NCBI GenBank assembly: GCA_026400535.1 | Contig: JAPLOU010000052.1 | Coordinates: 1 to 54,714 of the forward strand | Direction: 5' to 3' | Length of the DNA stretch: 54,714 bases | DNA from: Hyphomicrobiales bacterium | GTDB taxonomy: Bacteria > Pseudomonadota > Alphaproteobacteria > Rhizobiales > Beijerinckiaceae | Shown: in pieces, positions 46,204-54,714 of the stretch | Layout: every line of letters begins with the position of its first letter | How positions within the stretch are numbered: the stretch's first letter is position 1 | Notes under the pieces: model-generated | The model's input: only the letters and a program-made list of their open reading frames with translations | The model's database searches: none | Told to the model about the DNA's origin: nothing | Made by a program: the position numbers and the translations under genes

Positions 46204-46797
46204 TCAGGGCGCTGCCGCGGCGAGGCTGCGGACAGCGCCGGCCAGCGCCATCGGATAGAGGCTATTCTCTTCAGCGAGAACGCGCGCTGCTAGCGTGCGC
46301 GCGTCGTCATCTGGCATGACGGGCACGCGGGCCTGCGCGATGATCGCGCCACCATCCAGTTCCGGCGTAACCCAATGCACCGTGCAACCATGTTCCTTGG
46401 CCCCCGCCGCGAGAGCGCGCGCATGGGTGTCGAGGCCCTTGAAGCGGGGCAATAGCGATGGGTGGATGTTGATCATCCGTCCGCGCCAGAGGCCGACAAA
46501 GCCTGGCGTCAGGATGCGCATGAAACCCGCCAGTGCGATGAAGCCGATGCCCCGCGCCGCCAGAAGCTCCTGCAACGCGGCCTCGAAGGCTTCGCGGTTC
46601 GCACCGAAGGGCCTGTGGTCGATCGCGACGGCCTCGATGCCGCGGCTGCGTGCTTTCGCAAGACCCCCGGCCTCGGGACGATTGGAGATCACAAGGCGGA
46701 TGTCTGCGGGATAGTCCGGGTCGGCGGCGGCCCCCAGCAGGGCGTCCATATTGGAGCCGCCGCCGGAAATCAGCACAGCGGCCAGCACGCGGTTCAC
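46204..46797 (-). CDS. purN: Phosphoribosylglycinamide formyltransferase
   Basis: Transfers formyl from 10-formyl-tetrahydrofolate to GAR in purine synthesis. 197 residues. It starts with [12 protein letters not shown]; the catalytic residues are Asn110 and His112 ([14 protein letters not shown]) and Asp148 (TPELDGG). The ATGA overlap with purM shows translational coupling. Confidence 0.96.
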   Translation of the reverse strand: MNRVLAAVLISGGGSNMDALLGAAADPDYPADIRLVISNRPEAGGLAKARSRGIEAVAIDHRPFGANREAFEAALQELLAARGIGFIALAGFMRILTPGFVGLWRGRMINIHPSLLPRFKGLDTHARALAAGAKEHGCTVHWVTPELDGGAIIAQARVPVMPDDDARTLAARVLAEENSLYPMALAGAVRSLAAAAP

Positions 46798-47864
46798 AGC
46801 GCGAGAGAGCCCTTGTAGCGCACGCGCTCACCGGCCACATGCGAGGTGATTTCTCCGAACACGAATGATCGCTTGTCTGCCTGCGCCAGCGCATGGACCA
46901 CCGCATCGACCGCTGCGGGCGCGACGACTGCGATCATGCCGACGCCGCAGTTGAATGTGCGCAGCATTTCGTGTTCGGCGATGCCGCCGGTGCGGGCGAG
47001 CCAGCCGAAGATGCCGGGCACCTTGATGCTCGCAAGATCAAGCACCGCGCCAAGCCCGTCGGGCAGCACGCGCGGGATGTTGTCGGGGAAGCCGCCGCCC
47101 GTGATGTGGGCGAGGGCCTTGATCGCCCCAGTCGCCCGGATGGCGGCCAGAACCGGCTTCACATAAACAAGCGTCGGCGCCAGGAACGCGGTCTCCATGC
47201 TCAGGCCGGGCGCAAACGGCGCCTCGTCGCGCCAGCCGAGGCCAGACATCGCGACCACCTTGCGCGCGAGCGCGTAGCCGTTCGAATGCAGGCCCGTCGA
47301 GGGAAGGCCCAGGATGACGTCGCCAGGCTTAAGGTCCCGCCGCGGCAGAAGTGATCCGCGCTCCGCTGCCCCGACCGCGAAGCCGGCCAGATCATAGTCA
47401 TCTTCGGCGTAGAGGCCCGGCATCTCGGCAGTTTCTCCGCCGATCAGGGCGCAGCCGGCGAGCTTGCAGCCATTGGCGATGCCGGCGACGATGTCGATGC
47501 CGGTTTGCGGCCTGAGCTTGCCGGTCGCGAAATAGTCGAGGAAGAACAGCGGCTCTGCGCCCTGGACGATGATGTCGTTGACGCACATGGCGACCAGATC
47601 AATGCCGATCGTGGCGTGCATGCCCGTCTCGATCGCGATTTTCACCTTCGTGCCAACGCCGTCATTGGCCGCGACAAGGATCGGATCGACGAAGCCGGCG
47701 GCTTTCAGGTCGAACAGGCCGCCAAATCCGCCGATTTCGCTGTCGGAGCCGGGACGCCGCGTGGCGCGCACGAGTGGCTTGATCGCGTCGACCATGGCGT
47801 TGCCGGCATCGATGTCGACGCCTGCCTGCGCATAGGTCAGGCCGTTCTTTTCGCTTTGCTGCAT
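46794..47864 (-). CDS. purM: Phosphoribosylformylglycinamidine cyclo-ligase
   Basis: AIR synthetase, converting FGAM plus ATP to AIR. 356 residues. Family stretches include [46 protein letters not shown] and [16 protein letters not shown]. First gene of the purM-purN pair. About 280 bases upstream, shared with the divergent CDP-alcohol phosphatidyltransferase gene, contain the promoters but no other gene. Confidence 0.96.
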   Translation of the reverse strand: MQQSEKNGLTYAQAGVDIDAGNAMVDAIKPLVRATRRPGSDSEIGGFGGLFDLKAAGFVDPILVAANDGVGTKVKIAIETGMHATIGIDLVAMCVNDIIVQGAEPLFFLDYFATGKLRPQTGIDIVAGIANGCKLAGCALIGGETAEMPGLYAEDDYDLAGFAVGAAERGSLLPRRDLKPGDVILGLPSTGLHSNGYALARKVVAMSGLGWRDEAPFAPGLSMETAFLAPTLVYVKPVLAAIRATGAIKALAHITGGGFPDNIPRVLPDGLGAVLDLASIKVPGIFGWLARTGGIAEHEMLRTFNCGVGMIAVVAPAAVDAVVHALAQADKRSFVFGEITSHVAGERVRYKGSLAL

Positions 47865-48147
47865 GCGTCGGACAGTCCCTTTTGCCGTTGCCTGCGACGC
47901 TTAGAGGATTGCGCCGCAAAGTGGTATCCGGTTGTCGGCAAAAAAGCGGGCTGCAGGCCGTGAAAATCGTTGATATGCTGCGTGCAACTCGTGCAACTGC
48001 AGAACAGCGCGCGTGGTGGTCGATCAGGGCATGAATGAATGGGGCACTGAGCGCAAAGGCTCTCGTCAGCCCCGACCTTGGCCGCTATCGTTGCGTCCCT
48101 AGGACAAGCAGGGCCGCCAAGAGCCAGAGGGAACGCCGAGCCGCACA

Positions 48148-48678
48148 ATGACCATCCCCAATTTCATCACCATCGGCCGCCTTCTGGCCGTACCGCTGGT
48201 GATCATGATGATCATCCAGGGTCGCTGGGATCTCGCCTTTGCCCTGTTCATCTTTGCAGGCGTCTCCGATGCCGTTGACGGGGTCATCGCGCGGCGCTTC
48301 AACATGCGCAGCGAGCTCGGGGCCTATCTCGATCCGGTGGCCGACAAGGCCCTGCTGGTATCGATCTACCTGACTCTCGCCATTACGGGGATCATCCCGG
48401 CCTGGGTGGCCATTCTGGTGATTTTCCGCGACATCCTGATCGTTTCAGGCGTCATCCTGTCATGGCTGCTGGAAAATCCTGTTGAAATGAAGCCGCTCAT
48501 CGTCAGCAAGCTCAACACCTTTGCTCAGATCGCCTTCGCCGCGACGCTGCTGGCGGCAAAGAGCTTCGGCGTGTCGCTCGGCCTGTGGTCCGATCTGGCC
48601 ATGTGGATCACCGCGGCGTTGACGCTGGCCTCTGCGGGTGCCTATCTGGCGTTCTGGATCAGGCACATGGCGAGCTAG
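48148..48678 (+). CDS. CDP-alcohol phosphatidyltransferase family protein
   Basis: Integral membrane enzyme of 176 residues that swaps an alcohol for CMP on CDP-diacylglycerol or a similar donor. The signature DG(x2)AR(x8)G(x3)D(x3)D is complete: it begins with Asp44-Gly45 and ends with Asp62 and Asp66. It resembles PgsA (phosphatidylglycerophosphate synthase) or a cardiolipin synthase of this fold; I cannot separate these. First of a plus-strand series leading to hdaA and ppk. Confidence 0.92.
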   Translation: MTIPNFITIGRLLAVPLVIMMIIQGRWDLAFALFIFAGVSDAVDGVIARRFNMRSELGAYLDPVADKALLVSIYLTLAITGIIPAWVAILVIFRDILIVSGVILSWLLENPVEMKPLIVSKLNTFAQIAFAATLLAAKSFGVSLGLWSDLAMWITAALTLASAGAYLAFWIRHMAS

Positions 48679-48711
48679 CCGCCGGGCAAGGACCAGCATG
48701 GGAGTGCCTGA

Positions 48712-49803
48712 ATGACATTGCAAAGGCAGCTTGGCTTCTGGCTCTTGTCAGCGCTCGCTCTGGCGGTGGCGCTGTATGTGCTGGGTGACGTGCTGCTGCC
48801 GTTCGTTGCCGGCCTCGTTCTGGCTTATCTGCTTGATCCGCTGGCGAGCCGGATGGAGAGATGGGGCGCCAGCCGTCTCGTGGCGACGATCGCGATCCTG
48901 TCGCTCTTTATCCTGTTTTTCATCCTCGCCTTGGTTCTGCTTGTGCCTGTTCTGGCGCAGCAGTTGTCGGCTTTTGTGGCGCGCCTGCCGGTGTATGTGT
49001 CGCAACTGCAGGCGATCGCGGCGGAACGCGGCGGGCCGCTGCTCGATCGGCTGGGGCTTGGCGGGGGGCTCGGCGACACCCAGAAGATCGTCAGCGACTT
49101 CGCGGGCCAGGCGGCGGCCTGGGCGACGAGGGTCGGGCAGTCGGCCCTTGCCGGCGGGCAGGCGATTGCCAGCCTCGTCTCGCTTCTCGTGATCACCCCG
49201 GTGGTTGCTTTCTATCTTCTGGCGGATTGGGACAAGATGATCGCGACGGTTGATCGTTGGCTGCCAATACGGCACCGCGACACGATCCGCAGCCTCGCTG
49301 CCCAGATGGATCTCGCTATTTCGGGCTTCATCCGGGGCCAGTCGCTCGTCTGCCTTCTGTTGGGCTCCTACTACGCGATCGGCCTTTGGGCGATGGGACT
49401 GAACTTCGGTGTCCTGATCGGCCTGGTCTCGGGCTTTCTGAGCTTTATCCCCTATGTCGGCTCAATCACCGGCCTGCTGCTCGCGGTCGGCGTGGCGCTG
49501 GTGCAATTCTGGCCCGATTGGACGATGCCGCTGGTCGCCTTCGCCATCTTCGCTTCCGGCCAGTTCATCGAGGGCAACATCCTCGCGCCAAAGCTGGTCG
49601 GGGAGGCGGTCGGTCTTCATCCGGTCTGGCTGATGTTTGCGCTCGTGGCCTTCGGCTCGTTCTTCGGTTTCCTGGGGCTGCTGCTGGCCGTTCCACTCGC
49701 CGCCATCGCCGGGGTGCTGGCGCGCTTTGCGCTCACCCAGTACCTCGCCAGCCCGCTGTACAGTGGCGAGCGGGTGCGCAGGCTGGAGAGCAAGGGTGAG
49801 TGA
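48712..49803 (+). CDS. AI-2E family transporter (PerM/YdiK-like)
   Basis: Membrane protein of 363 residues with about eight hydrophobic segments. Family hallmarks are FVAGLVLAYLLDPLASRMER near the N-terminus, a long soluble loop, and the C-terminal FLSFIPYVGSITGLLLAVGV and GNILAPKLVGEAVGLHPVW. The function is unsettled (the AI-2 label comes from one member). The next gene, hdaA, starts within its last codons. Its position before hdaA is conserved. Confidence 0.9.
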   Translation: MTLQRQLGFWLLSALALAVALYVLGDVLLPFVAGLVLAYLLDPLASRMERWGASRLVATIAILSLFILFFILALVLLVPVLAQQLSAFVARLPVYVSQLQAIAAERGGPLLDRLGLGGGLGDTQKIVSDFAGQAAAWATRVGQSALAGGQAIASLVSLLVITPVVAFYLLADWDKMIATVDRWLPIRHRDTIRSLAAQMDLAISGFIRGQSLVCLLLGSYYAIGLWAMGLNFGVLIGLVSGFLSFIPYVGSITGLLLAVGVALVQFWPDWTMPLVAFAIFASGQFIEGNILAPKLVGEAVGLHPVWLMFALVAFGSFFGFLGLLLAVPLAAIAGVLARFALTQYLASPLYSGERVRRLESKGE

Positions 49804-50485
49804 CGGCAGGCGCGCGACACAACTGGCATTCGATCTGGCCGGGGCCCCGCGCTATGGCATCGAGGATTTCCTTGTCGGTGCATCCAACGAGGAAGCCTAT
49901 GGTGCGCTGGAGAACTGGCCCGACTGGCCGGATCCCGTTCTTGTCCTTGTCGGCCCGGAAGGATCAGGCAAGAGTCATCTGGCGGCGATATGGGCCGAGA
50001 ATGCCCATGCCTGGCGCGTGGGAATCGGCGAGGTCACGGCCGAACGCGTGCCGGAACTGGTGTCCGGCGGCGCGTTGGTGATCGAGGATTGCGAACGGGG
50101 CCTGGCGGATGAGGCTGCACTGTTCCACCTGATCAACCTTGTCCGGGCGCGCGGCGGCTATCTGGTCCTGACAGCCCGCGCCCAGCCCGACCAGTGGGGC
50201 ATCCGGACGCCGGATCTGCTCTCGCGGCTGAGGCTCGCACCGCTGGTCAGGATCCAGGCGCCGGATGATGCGCTGTTGAAGGCGCTCTTGGTGAAGCTCT
50301 TCTTTGACAGGCAGTTGATCGTCGACACTGGTGTGATTGACGCCGTCGCCCTGCGCATCCCGCGCTCCTTCGCGCAGGCGCGGGCGGTGGTCAACGCGAT
50401 CGACCGCGCCTCGCTGGAGCGTCGGCGCCGGGTGACGCGGGTGTTTGCCTGCCAGTATGCCGACGAACTTGCGGCGGCTGAATAG
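49796..50485 (+). CDS. hdaA: HdaA, DnaA-related regulator of replication
   Basis: AAA+ protein of 229 residues homologous to the DnaA ATPase core but without the DNA-binding domain. It acts with the beta clamp to inactivate DnaA-ATP after initiation. The N-terminal [10 protein letters not shown] contains the clamp-binding-like QLAFDL; the Walker A is [10 protein letters not shown] (residues about 48-57). The Walker B-like LVIEDCE and the sensor region follow. The start is GTG at 49796, overlapping the upstream stop by eight bases. Confidence 0.9.
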   Translation: MSDGRRATQLAFDLAGAPRYGIEDFLVGASNEEAYGALENWPDWPDPVLVLVGPEGSGKSHLAAIWAENAHAWRVGIGEVTAERVPELVSGGALVIEDCERGLADEAALFHLINLVRARGGYLVLTARAQPDQWGIRTPDLLSRLRLAPLVRIQAPDDALLKALLVKLFFDRQLIVDTGVIDAVALRIPRSFAQARAVVNAIDRASLERRRRVTRVFACQYADELAAAE

Positions 50486-50499
50486 AGCAAGGTGCACAG

Positions 50500-52764
50500 A
50501 TGTCTTCAGAACGTCACAAGCCTGTTGCAGGGGTGGTTCGCCGCAAGAGGACGCCAGACGTGACCAGTCAGGACCATAGCCAGCCAGCCCCGATCGACAA
50601 GCCGGCCAAAGCGGACACCAAGACCGACGCGCCGCCCCCTTGGCTGCGCGACCCGCAGCGCTTCATGAACCGGGAATTGTCCTGGCTCCAGTTCAATCGC
50701 CGGGTGATGGAGGAGGCCTCCAACCGTAATCACCCGCTGCTGGAGCAACTGCGTTTTCTGACAATTTCGGCCAACAACCTCGATGAGTTTTTCATGGTCC
50801 GCGTTTCGGGACTGATCGAGCAGCTCAAGGCCGGGATCACGACGCTGAGCCAGGATGGCCTGACCCCGGGCGAGCAGTTGGCCAAGATCGCCGAATCCGT
50901 GACGGCTTTGACGGCTGACCAACAGGAGCGCTGGCTCGATCTGAGGGCTGACATCGCCAAGGCTGGCATCGTCATCGTCGAGCCGTCCGAAGTCTCGCGG
51001 CAGGATGTGATGTGGCTCGAGGATTACTTCCTCAACTACGTCTTCCCCGTGCTCACGCCGCTTGCCATCGATCCGGCGCATCCCTTTCCGTTCATTCCCA
51101 ATCTTGGCTTCACCATCGCGCTCGACATGGTCCGCGAAAGTGACGGGCGGGCGCTGAACGCCCTGATCCGCGTACCCTCTCGCTTTGACCGTTTCATCGA
51201 ACTGCCCGACGTGGCCCGCATCGGTGCCAACCGCTTCATCGCGCTGGAGCACACGATCGAACTGTTCATCAACCGCCTTTTCCCCGGCTACCACATGCGC
51301 GGACACGGCTCCTTCCGCGTCGTGCGCGACACCGATCTTGAGATCGAGGAGGAAGCGGAAGACCTGGTCGGGATGTTCGAAAACATGATCAAGCAGCGCC
51401 GCCGCGGCGTCGTGATCCGGCTTGAGGTGCAGGCCTCCATGCCGGCGCGGCTGCGCTCCATGATCGTGCGCGAACTGAAGGTCGAGCCCGAGGAGGTCGT
51501 GGCCATTGAAGGCATGATCGGGTTGAACGAATTGTCCCAGCTTGTCGGCGTTGACCGACCGTCGCTGAAGTTCAAGCGCTACGAGGCGCGCTTTCCCGAG
51601 CGCATCCGCGAACATGGCGGCGACTGCTTTGCCGCGATCCGGCGCAAGGACATCGTCGTGCATCACCCGTACGAATCCTTCGACGTGGTGGTGCAGTATC
51701 TGCAACAGGCTGCGCGCGACCCGGACGTCGTGGCCATCAAGCAGACACTTTACCGCACCTCATCCGACAGCCCCATCGTCAGGGCGCTCGCCGAGGCGGC
51801 CGAAGCCGGAAAATCCGTCACCGCGCTGGTCGAACTCAAGGCCCGCTTTGACGAGGAGGCCAATATCCGCTGGGCCAAGGACTTGGAGCGCGCTGGCGTG
51901 CAGGTCGTCTATGGGTTCATCGAACTGAAGACCCATGCCAAGCTGTCCCTCGTCGTCCGCCGCGAGGGTACGCACCTTGTCACCTATTGCCATGTGGGGA
52001 CCGGCAACTACCACCCGATCACCGCCCGGGTTTACACCGATGTGTCCTTCTTCACCGCCGACCCGGTGATCGGGCGTGATGTCGCCCGCATCTTCAACTA
52101 TATTTCCGGCTACGCGGAGCCCCAGGAACTCGAGGTCATGGGGGTGTCTCCTTTGACGGCCAAGAAGCGGCTGCTCCAGCATATCCGGGAGGAAATCGGG
52201 CACGCGAAGGCCGGGCGTCCCGCCGCGATCTGGGGCAAGTGCAACAGCCTTGTCGATCCTGTCATCATCGACGCGCTCTATGAGGCAAGCAGCGCCGGCG
52301 TGCAGATCGATTTCGTCGTGCGCGGCATCTGCTGCCTCAGGCCCGGCGTCGAAGGCATGAGCCAGAACATCCGCGTCAAGTCGATCGTCGGCCGCTTTCT
52401 TGAACATGGCCGCATCTACGCCTTCGGCAATGGCCATGGCCTGCCCCATGCGAAGGCGCATCTGTATATCTCCTCGGCCGACCTGATGCCGCGCAATCTC
52501 GACCGGCGGGTCGAAACCCTCATGCCGATCACCAACCCGACCGTGCACCAGCAAATCCTTGATCAGATCCTGATGGCCAATCTTCTCGACAACGAACAGA
52601 GCTGGCGCATCTTGCCTGACGGCTCGTCCCAACGCATTGTCACAGCGAAGGGCGAGGCGCCTTTCAACGCGCACAAATACTTCATGACAAACCCGAGTTT
52701 GTCCGGACGTGGGAAATCACTTGCTCTTTCCAGCCCCCTCATCCTCGCCCGCCGGGGTGGTTGA
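50500..52764 (+). CDS. ppk1: Polyphosphate kinase 1
   Basis: Reversibly polymerises the ATP gamma-phosphate into polyphosphate. 754 residues. N-domain [19 protein letters not shown] and [10 protein letters not shown]; the phospho-accepting His479 is in [11 protein letters not shown] and the second conserved His650 in [20 protein letters not shown]. An extra basic, low-complexity N-terminus (about 45 residues) precedes the family core. Upstream gene hdaA ends 14 bases before; ppx overlaps its 3' end. Confidence 0.96.
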   Translation: MSSERHKPVAGVVRRKRTPDVTSQDHSQPAPIDKPAKADTKTDAPPPWLRDPQRFMNRELSWLQFNRRVMEEASNRNHPLLEQLRFLTISANNLDEFFMVRVSGLIEQLKAGITTLSQDGLTPGEQLAKIAESVTALTADQQERWLDLRADIAKAGIVIVEPSEVSRQDVMWLEDYFLNYVFPVLTPLAIDPAHPFPFIPNLGFTIALDMVRESDGRALNALIRVPSRFDRFIELPDVARIGANRFIALEHTIELFINRLFPGYHMRGHGSFRVVRDTDLEIEEEAEDLVGMFENMIKQRRRGVVIRLEVQASMPARLRSMIVRELKVEPEEVVAIEGMIGLNELSQLVGVDRPSLKFKRYEARFPERIREHGGDCFAAIRRKDIVVHHPYESFDVVVQYLQQAARDPDVVAIKQTLYRTSSDSPIVRALAEAAEAGKSVTALVELKARFDEEANIRWAKDLERAGVQVVYGFIELKTHAKLSLVVRREGTHLVTYCHVGTGNYHPITARVYTDVSFFTADPVIGRDVARIFNYISGYAEPQELEVMGVSPLTAKKRLLQHIREEIGHAKAGRPAAIWGKCNSLVDPVIIDALYEASSAGVQIDFVVRGICCLRPGVEGMSQNIRVKSIVGRFLEHGRIYAFGNGHGLPHAKAHLYISSADLMPRNLDRRVETLMPITNPTVHQQILDQILMANLLDNEQSWRILPDGSSQRIVTAKGEAPFNAHKYFMTNPSLSGRGKSLALSSPLILARRGG

Positions 52765-54316
52765 CCACGATCCGCAGGCCGCTCACGGGCGGCTAGCGAT
52801 TGGCTCGCCAGTGGCCATCGTGGATATTGGGTCGAACTCGGTCCGGCTTGTTGTCTACGAGAACCTCTCGCGTTCGCCGACGCCGATCTTCAACGAGAAA
52901 GAAATGGCCGGGTTGGGCCGCGGCGTCACCTCGACGGGCGAACTGGCCGCGGACGCCGTCAGCAAGGCGCTCTGGGCATTGCAGCGTTTCCGCATCCTGT
53001 GGGAGTCGATGGACGTCACCGATGTCCGCGTGATTGCCACTGCCGCCGCGCGCTACGCCCGCAACGGGCCAACCTTCATCGCCGAGGCGGAGCGCATCTG
53101 CGCCCGGCCGATCGAACTGATCTCCGGCGACCGTGAGGCCTTCCTTTCGGCGCTTGGCGTCATTTCGGGCTTTGCCAACCCTGACGGCATCGTCGGCGAC
53201 CTTGGCGGCGGCTCGCTCGAACTGGTCGGCGTCGAGGGGACGGCGGTGGGGCAGGGGGTCAGCGTCCCGCTCGGCGGCCTCGCCCTTCAGGATCGCTCCG
53301 GCGGCTCGCTCAAGGTGGCCGAGAAGATCGTCAAGGAAGAACTGGACAGGCTGCCACAAGTTGAGGCGATGCGTGGCCGGTATTTCTACGCCGTGGGTGG
53401 CACCTGGCGGGCGCTCGCCAAACTGCACCAGCGGCAGGCCCATTACCCGCTGAGCGTGATGCATGGCTACACCGTGCCAACGCGCGACGTGGCCGATTTC
53501 GCCCGGATGGTTGAGCGCGTCGACGCCGATATCCTGGATTCCATCGATGCCGTGTCATCGGCGCGGCGTCCGCTCCTAGCCTATGGCGCGCTGGTTCTCG
53601 ATCATCTGATCAAGCGCGGCAAGCCCAAGGCGGTGGTGATCTCGGCTCAGGGCGTGCGTGAAGGGTTGTTGCTGGAGCAACTCGATCCGCAGGAGCGGGC
53701 AGCCGATCCGCTGCTGCGCGCCGCCGAAGACTACAATGTCCTGCGCTCGCGCGACCCGGCCCACGCGGCGGACCTCATCGCCCTTGTCGAAGGCTTCTTC
53801 GATTCGATTCATCTCGACGAGACGCCTGACGAGCGCCGCCTGCGCCGCGCCGCCTGCCTGCTGGCGGACATCGGCTGGCGGGCCCATCCCGATTATCGCG
53901 GAGAGCAGAGCCTGAACGTCATCGCCCATGCCGCCTTCATCGGCCTGGACCACCCGGCCCGCGCCTTCCTTGCGCTCGCCGTGTTCTACCGCTACGCCGG
54001 GCTGAAGGAGGAAGGCGTCTCGCTGCGCCTGCGCGAGTTGATGACCCCGCGCCTGCTTGACCGCGCGCGGCTGCTCGGGGCGGTGCTTCGCGTCGCCTAC
54101 CTGCTGTCAGGCGCGATGAACGGCCTCTTGCCGCGCATGGTGCTCGGCGCGACCGACAAGCGCGTCTTTCTGACCGTGCCGGCAGCCTTGCAGTCCCTTG
54201 CCAGCGACCGCGTGGCGGGACGACTGAAGCAGCTTGCCAAGCTGCTCGGCCGGGATTCGAGCATTGTCGTGGAGATTGACGGGGAGCCCTCGGGCCATAT
54301 CCGCAGCGGTCCATAG
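52757..54316 (+). CDS. ppx: Exopolyphosphatase
   Basis: Ppx/GppA family phosphatase of about 519 residues that shortens polyphosphate, opposing ppk1. The ASKHA nucleotide-site motifs are [16 protein letters not shown] and [23 protein letters not shown] and the [10 protein letters not shown] segment follow, and the C-terminal helical HD-like part is present. The start is uncertain: GTG at 52757 overlaps the ppk1 stop by eight bases, whereas GTG at 52709 would overlap by 56. Neither has a strong ribosome site. Confidence 0.94.
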   Translation: MVDHDPQAAHGRLAIGSPVAIVDIGSNSVRLVVYENLSRSPTPIFNEKEMAGLGRGVTSTGELAADAVSKALWALQRFRILWESMDVTDVRVIATAAARYARNGPTFIAEAERICARPIELISGDREAFLSALGVISGFANPDGIVGDLGGGSLELVGVEGTAVGQGVSVPLGGLALQDRSGGSLKVAEKIVKEELDRLPQVEAMRGRYFYAVGGTWRALAKLHQRQAHYPLSVMHGYTVPTRDVADFARMVERVDADILDSIDAVSSARRPLLAYGALVLDHLIKRGKPKAVVISAQGVREGLLLEQLDPQERAADPLLRAAEDYNVLRSRDPAHAADLIALVEGFFDSIHLDETPDERRLRRAACLLADIGWRAHPDYRGEQSLNVIAHAAFIGLDHPARAFLALAVFYRYAGLKEEGVSLRLRELMTPRLLDRARLLGAVLRVAYLLSGAMNGLLPRMVLGATDKRVFLTVPAALQSLASDRVAGRLKQLAKLLGRDSSIVVEIDGEPSGHIRSGP

Positions 54317-54401
54317 GGCCGCGACAGCAGTCATCGCGCCGTAGTCCAAAAGGTCAACCCCCTTTGCGTCGCTTCGGGTGTCGTTGAAGCTGACCGCAGC
54401 C

Positions 54402-54714
54402 TCAAGCCTCAACGCTGACCTTCCCTCCACGCATCCTGAGGCTGAGCTGACCCGCCTTCAACGCGAGCGCCTTTTCGCCGAACAGCGTGCGCCGCCAGCC
54501 CTTGAGGGCAGGCACGTCGGCCCCATCGTCGCCGGCGATGGCTTCGAGATCATCCATGGTGGCGATAATCTTGGGCGCGACGCGTTCGGCATCCGAGACG
54601 GCCTTCAGCAGCACCTTCATCAGGTCCAGCACCGCGCCGTTGCCGCCGCTTCTGTGATCGCGGTCCATGCGGGGCAGGGTCTTCGGGTCGATCGACAGCG
54701 CGCGCTCGACCGCC
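54402..54714 (-). CDS. rnd: Ribonuclease D, C-terminal part
   Basis: The open minus-strand frame enters from the right edge of the window (about 103 codons seen). It reads AVERALSIDPKTLPRM, then a helical HRDC-like region (VLDLMKVLLKAVSDAERVAP and DLEAIAGDDGADVPALKGWR) ending RMRGGKVSVEA. This matches the RNase D C-terminus; the exonuclease domain lies outside. It converges on ppx. In related genomes rnd sits beside ppx. Confidence 0.88.
   Translation of the reverse strand, partial: AVERALSIDPKTLPRMDRDHRSGGNGAVLDLMKVLLKAVSDAERVAPKIIATMDDLEAIAGDDGADVPALKGWRRTLFGEKALALKAGQLSLRMRGGKVSVEA

Noticed and set aside
1..54714. CRISPR array, prophage, insertion sequence or integrative element
   Set aside because: No regularly spaced direct repeats, no transposase, integrase or phage structural protein, and no direct-repeat att sites beside the tRNA genes were found by eye.

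Overview
The window is chromosomal DNA of an alphaproteobacterium, most likely of the order Hyphomicrobiales (Rhizobiales); I do not assign a genus. Evidence: high G+C coding sequence with frequent GTG/TTG starts, a DUF1489 gene, a DUF983-RNase R pair, pyrB followed by a zinc-less pyrC homologue, GatCAB instead of a direct Gln-tRNA route, and the block purN-purM-CDP-alcohol transferase-AI-2E permease-hdaA-ppk-ppx-rnd. No transposase, integrase, phage gene or CRISPR array was seen.

Layout. 0.2-7 kb: DUF1489 gene, then a tightly coupled minus-strand operon (sterol desaturase, rnr, DUF983, NUDIX, MFS), then a glutathione peroxidase. 7-10.1 kb: tRNA-Pro(CGG) and tRNA-Gln(UUG), the pyrB-pyrC' pair, and a small membrane protein. 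10.4-17 kb: topA, a ring-cleaving VOC dioxygenase, glutathione-dependent formaldehyde dehydrogenase, a DUF2189 membrane protein and plsY, followed by a decayed stretch with a possible dprA remnant. 17.7-20.2 kb: an AEC transporter and two related secreted Gly/Tyr/Gln-rich proteins. 20.2-26.6 kb: ruvX, a UPF0173 hydrolase, gatC-gatA, a small membrane protein, an O-antigen-ligase-like protein and gatB. 26.6-30.8 kb: a decayed SnoaL-like gene, GST, GNAT and eutBC.

30.9-39.1 kb holds the most interesting unit: a compact operon of a transglutaminase-like/DUF2126 amidoligase, a circularly permuted ATP-grasp ligase fused to an alpha-E domain, a second transglutaminase-like protein and an M20 metallopeptidase. 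Together these look like an uncharacterised peptide or amide-bond making and trimming pathway. It is followed by a heavily mutated ornithine aminotransferase pseudogene, an intact arginase and a divergent Lrp/AsnC regulator, so arginine catabolism through ornithine aminotransferase is broken here.

42-54.7 kb: a Sel1-like small protein, ndk, a molybdopterin oxidoreductase, a membrane protein and a small secreted Cys-containing protein. The end holds purine synthesis (purM-purN, minus strand) and the plus-strand run CDP-alcohol phosphatidyltransferase, AI-2E permease, hdaA, ppk1, ppx, with the C-terminus of RNase D entering from the right edge.

Three copies of a dispersed palindromic intergenic element (about 674, 9733 and 28485) share the core TCCTGAGCCC followed by an AAGGA-containing arm.
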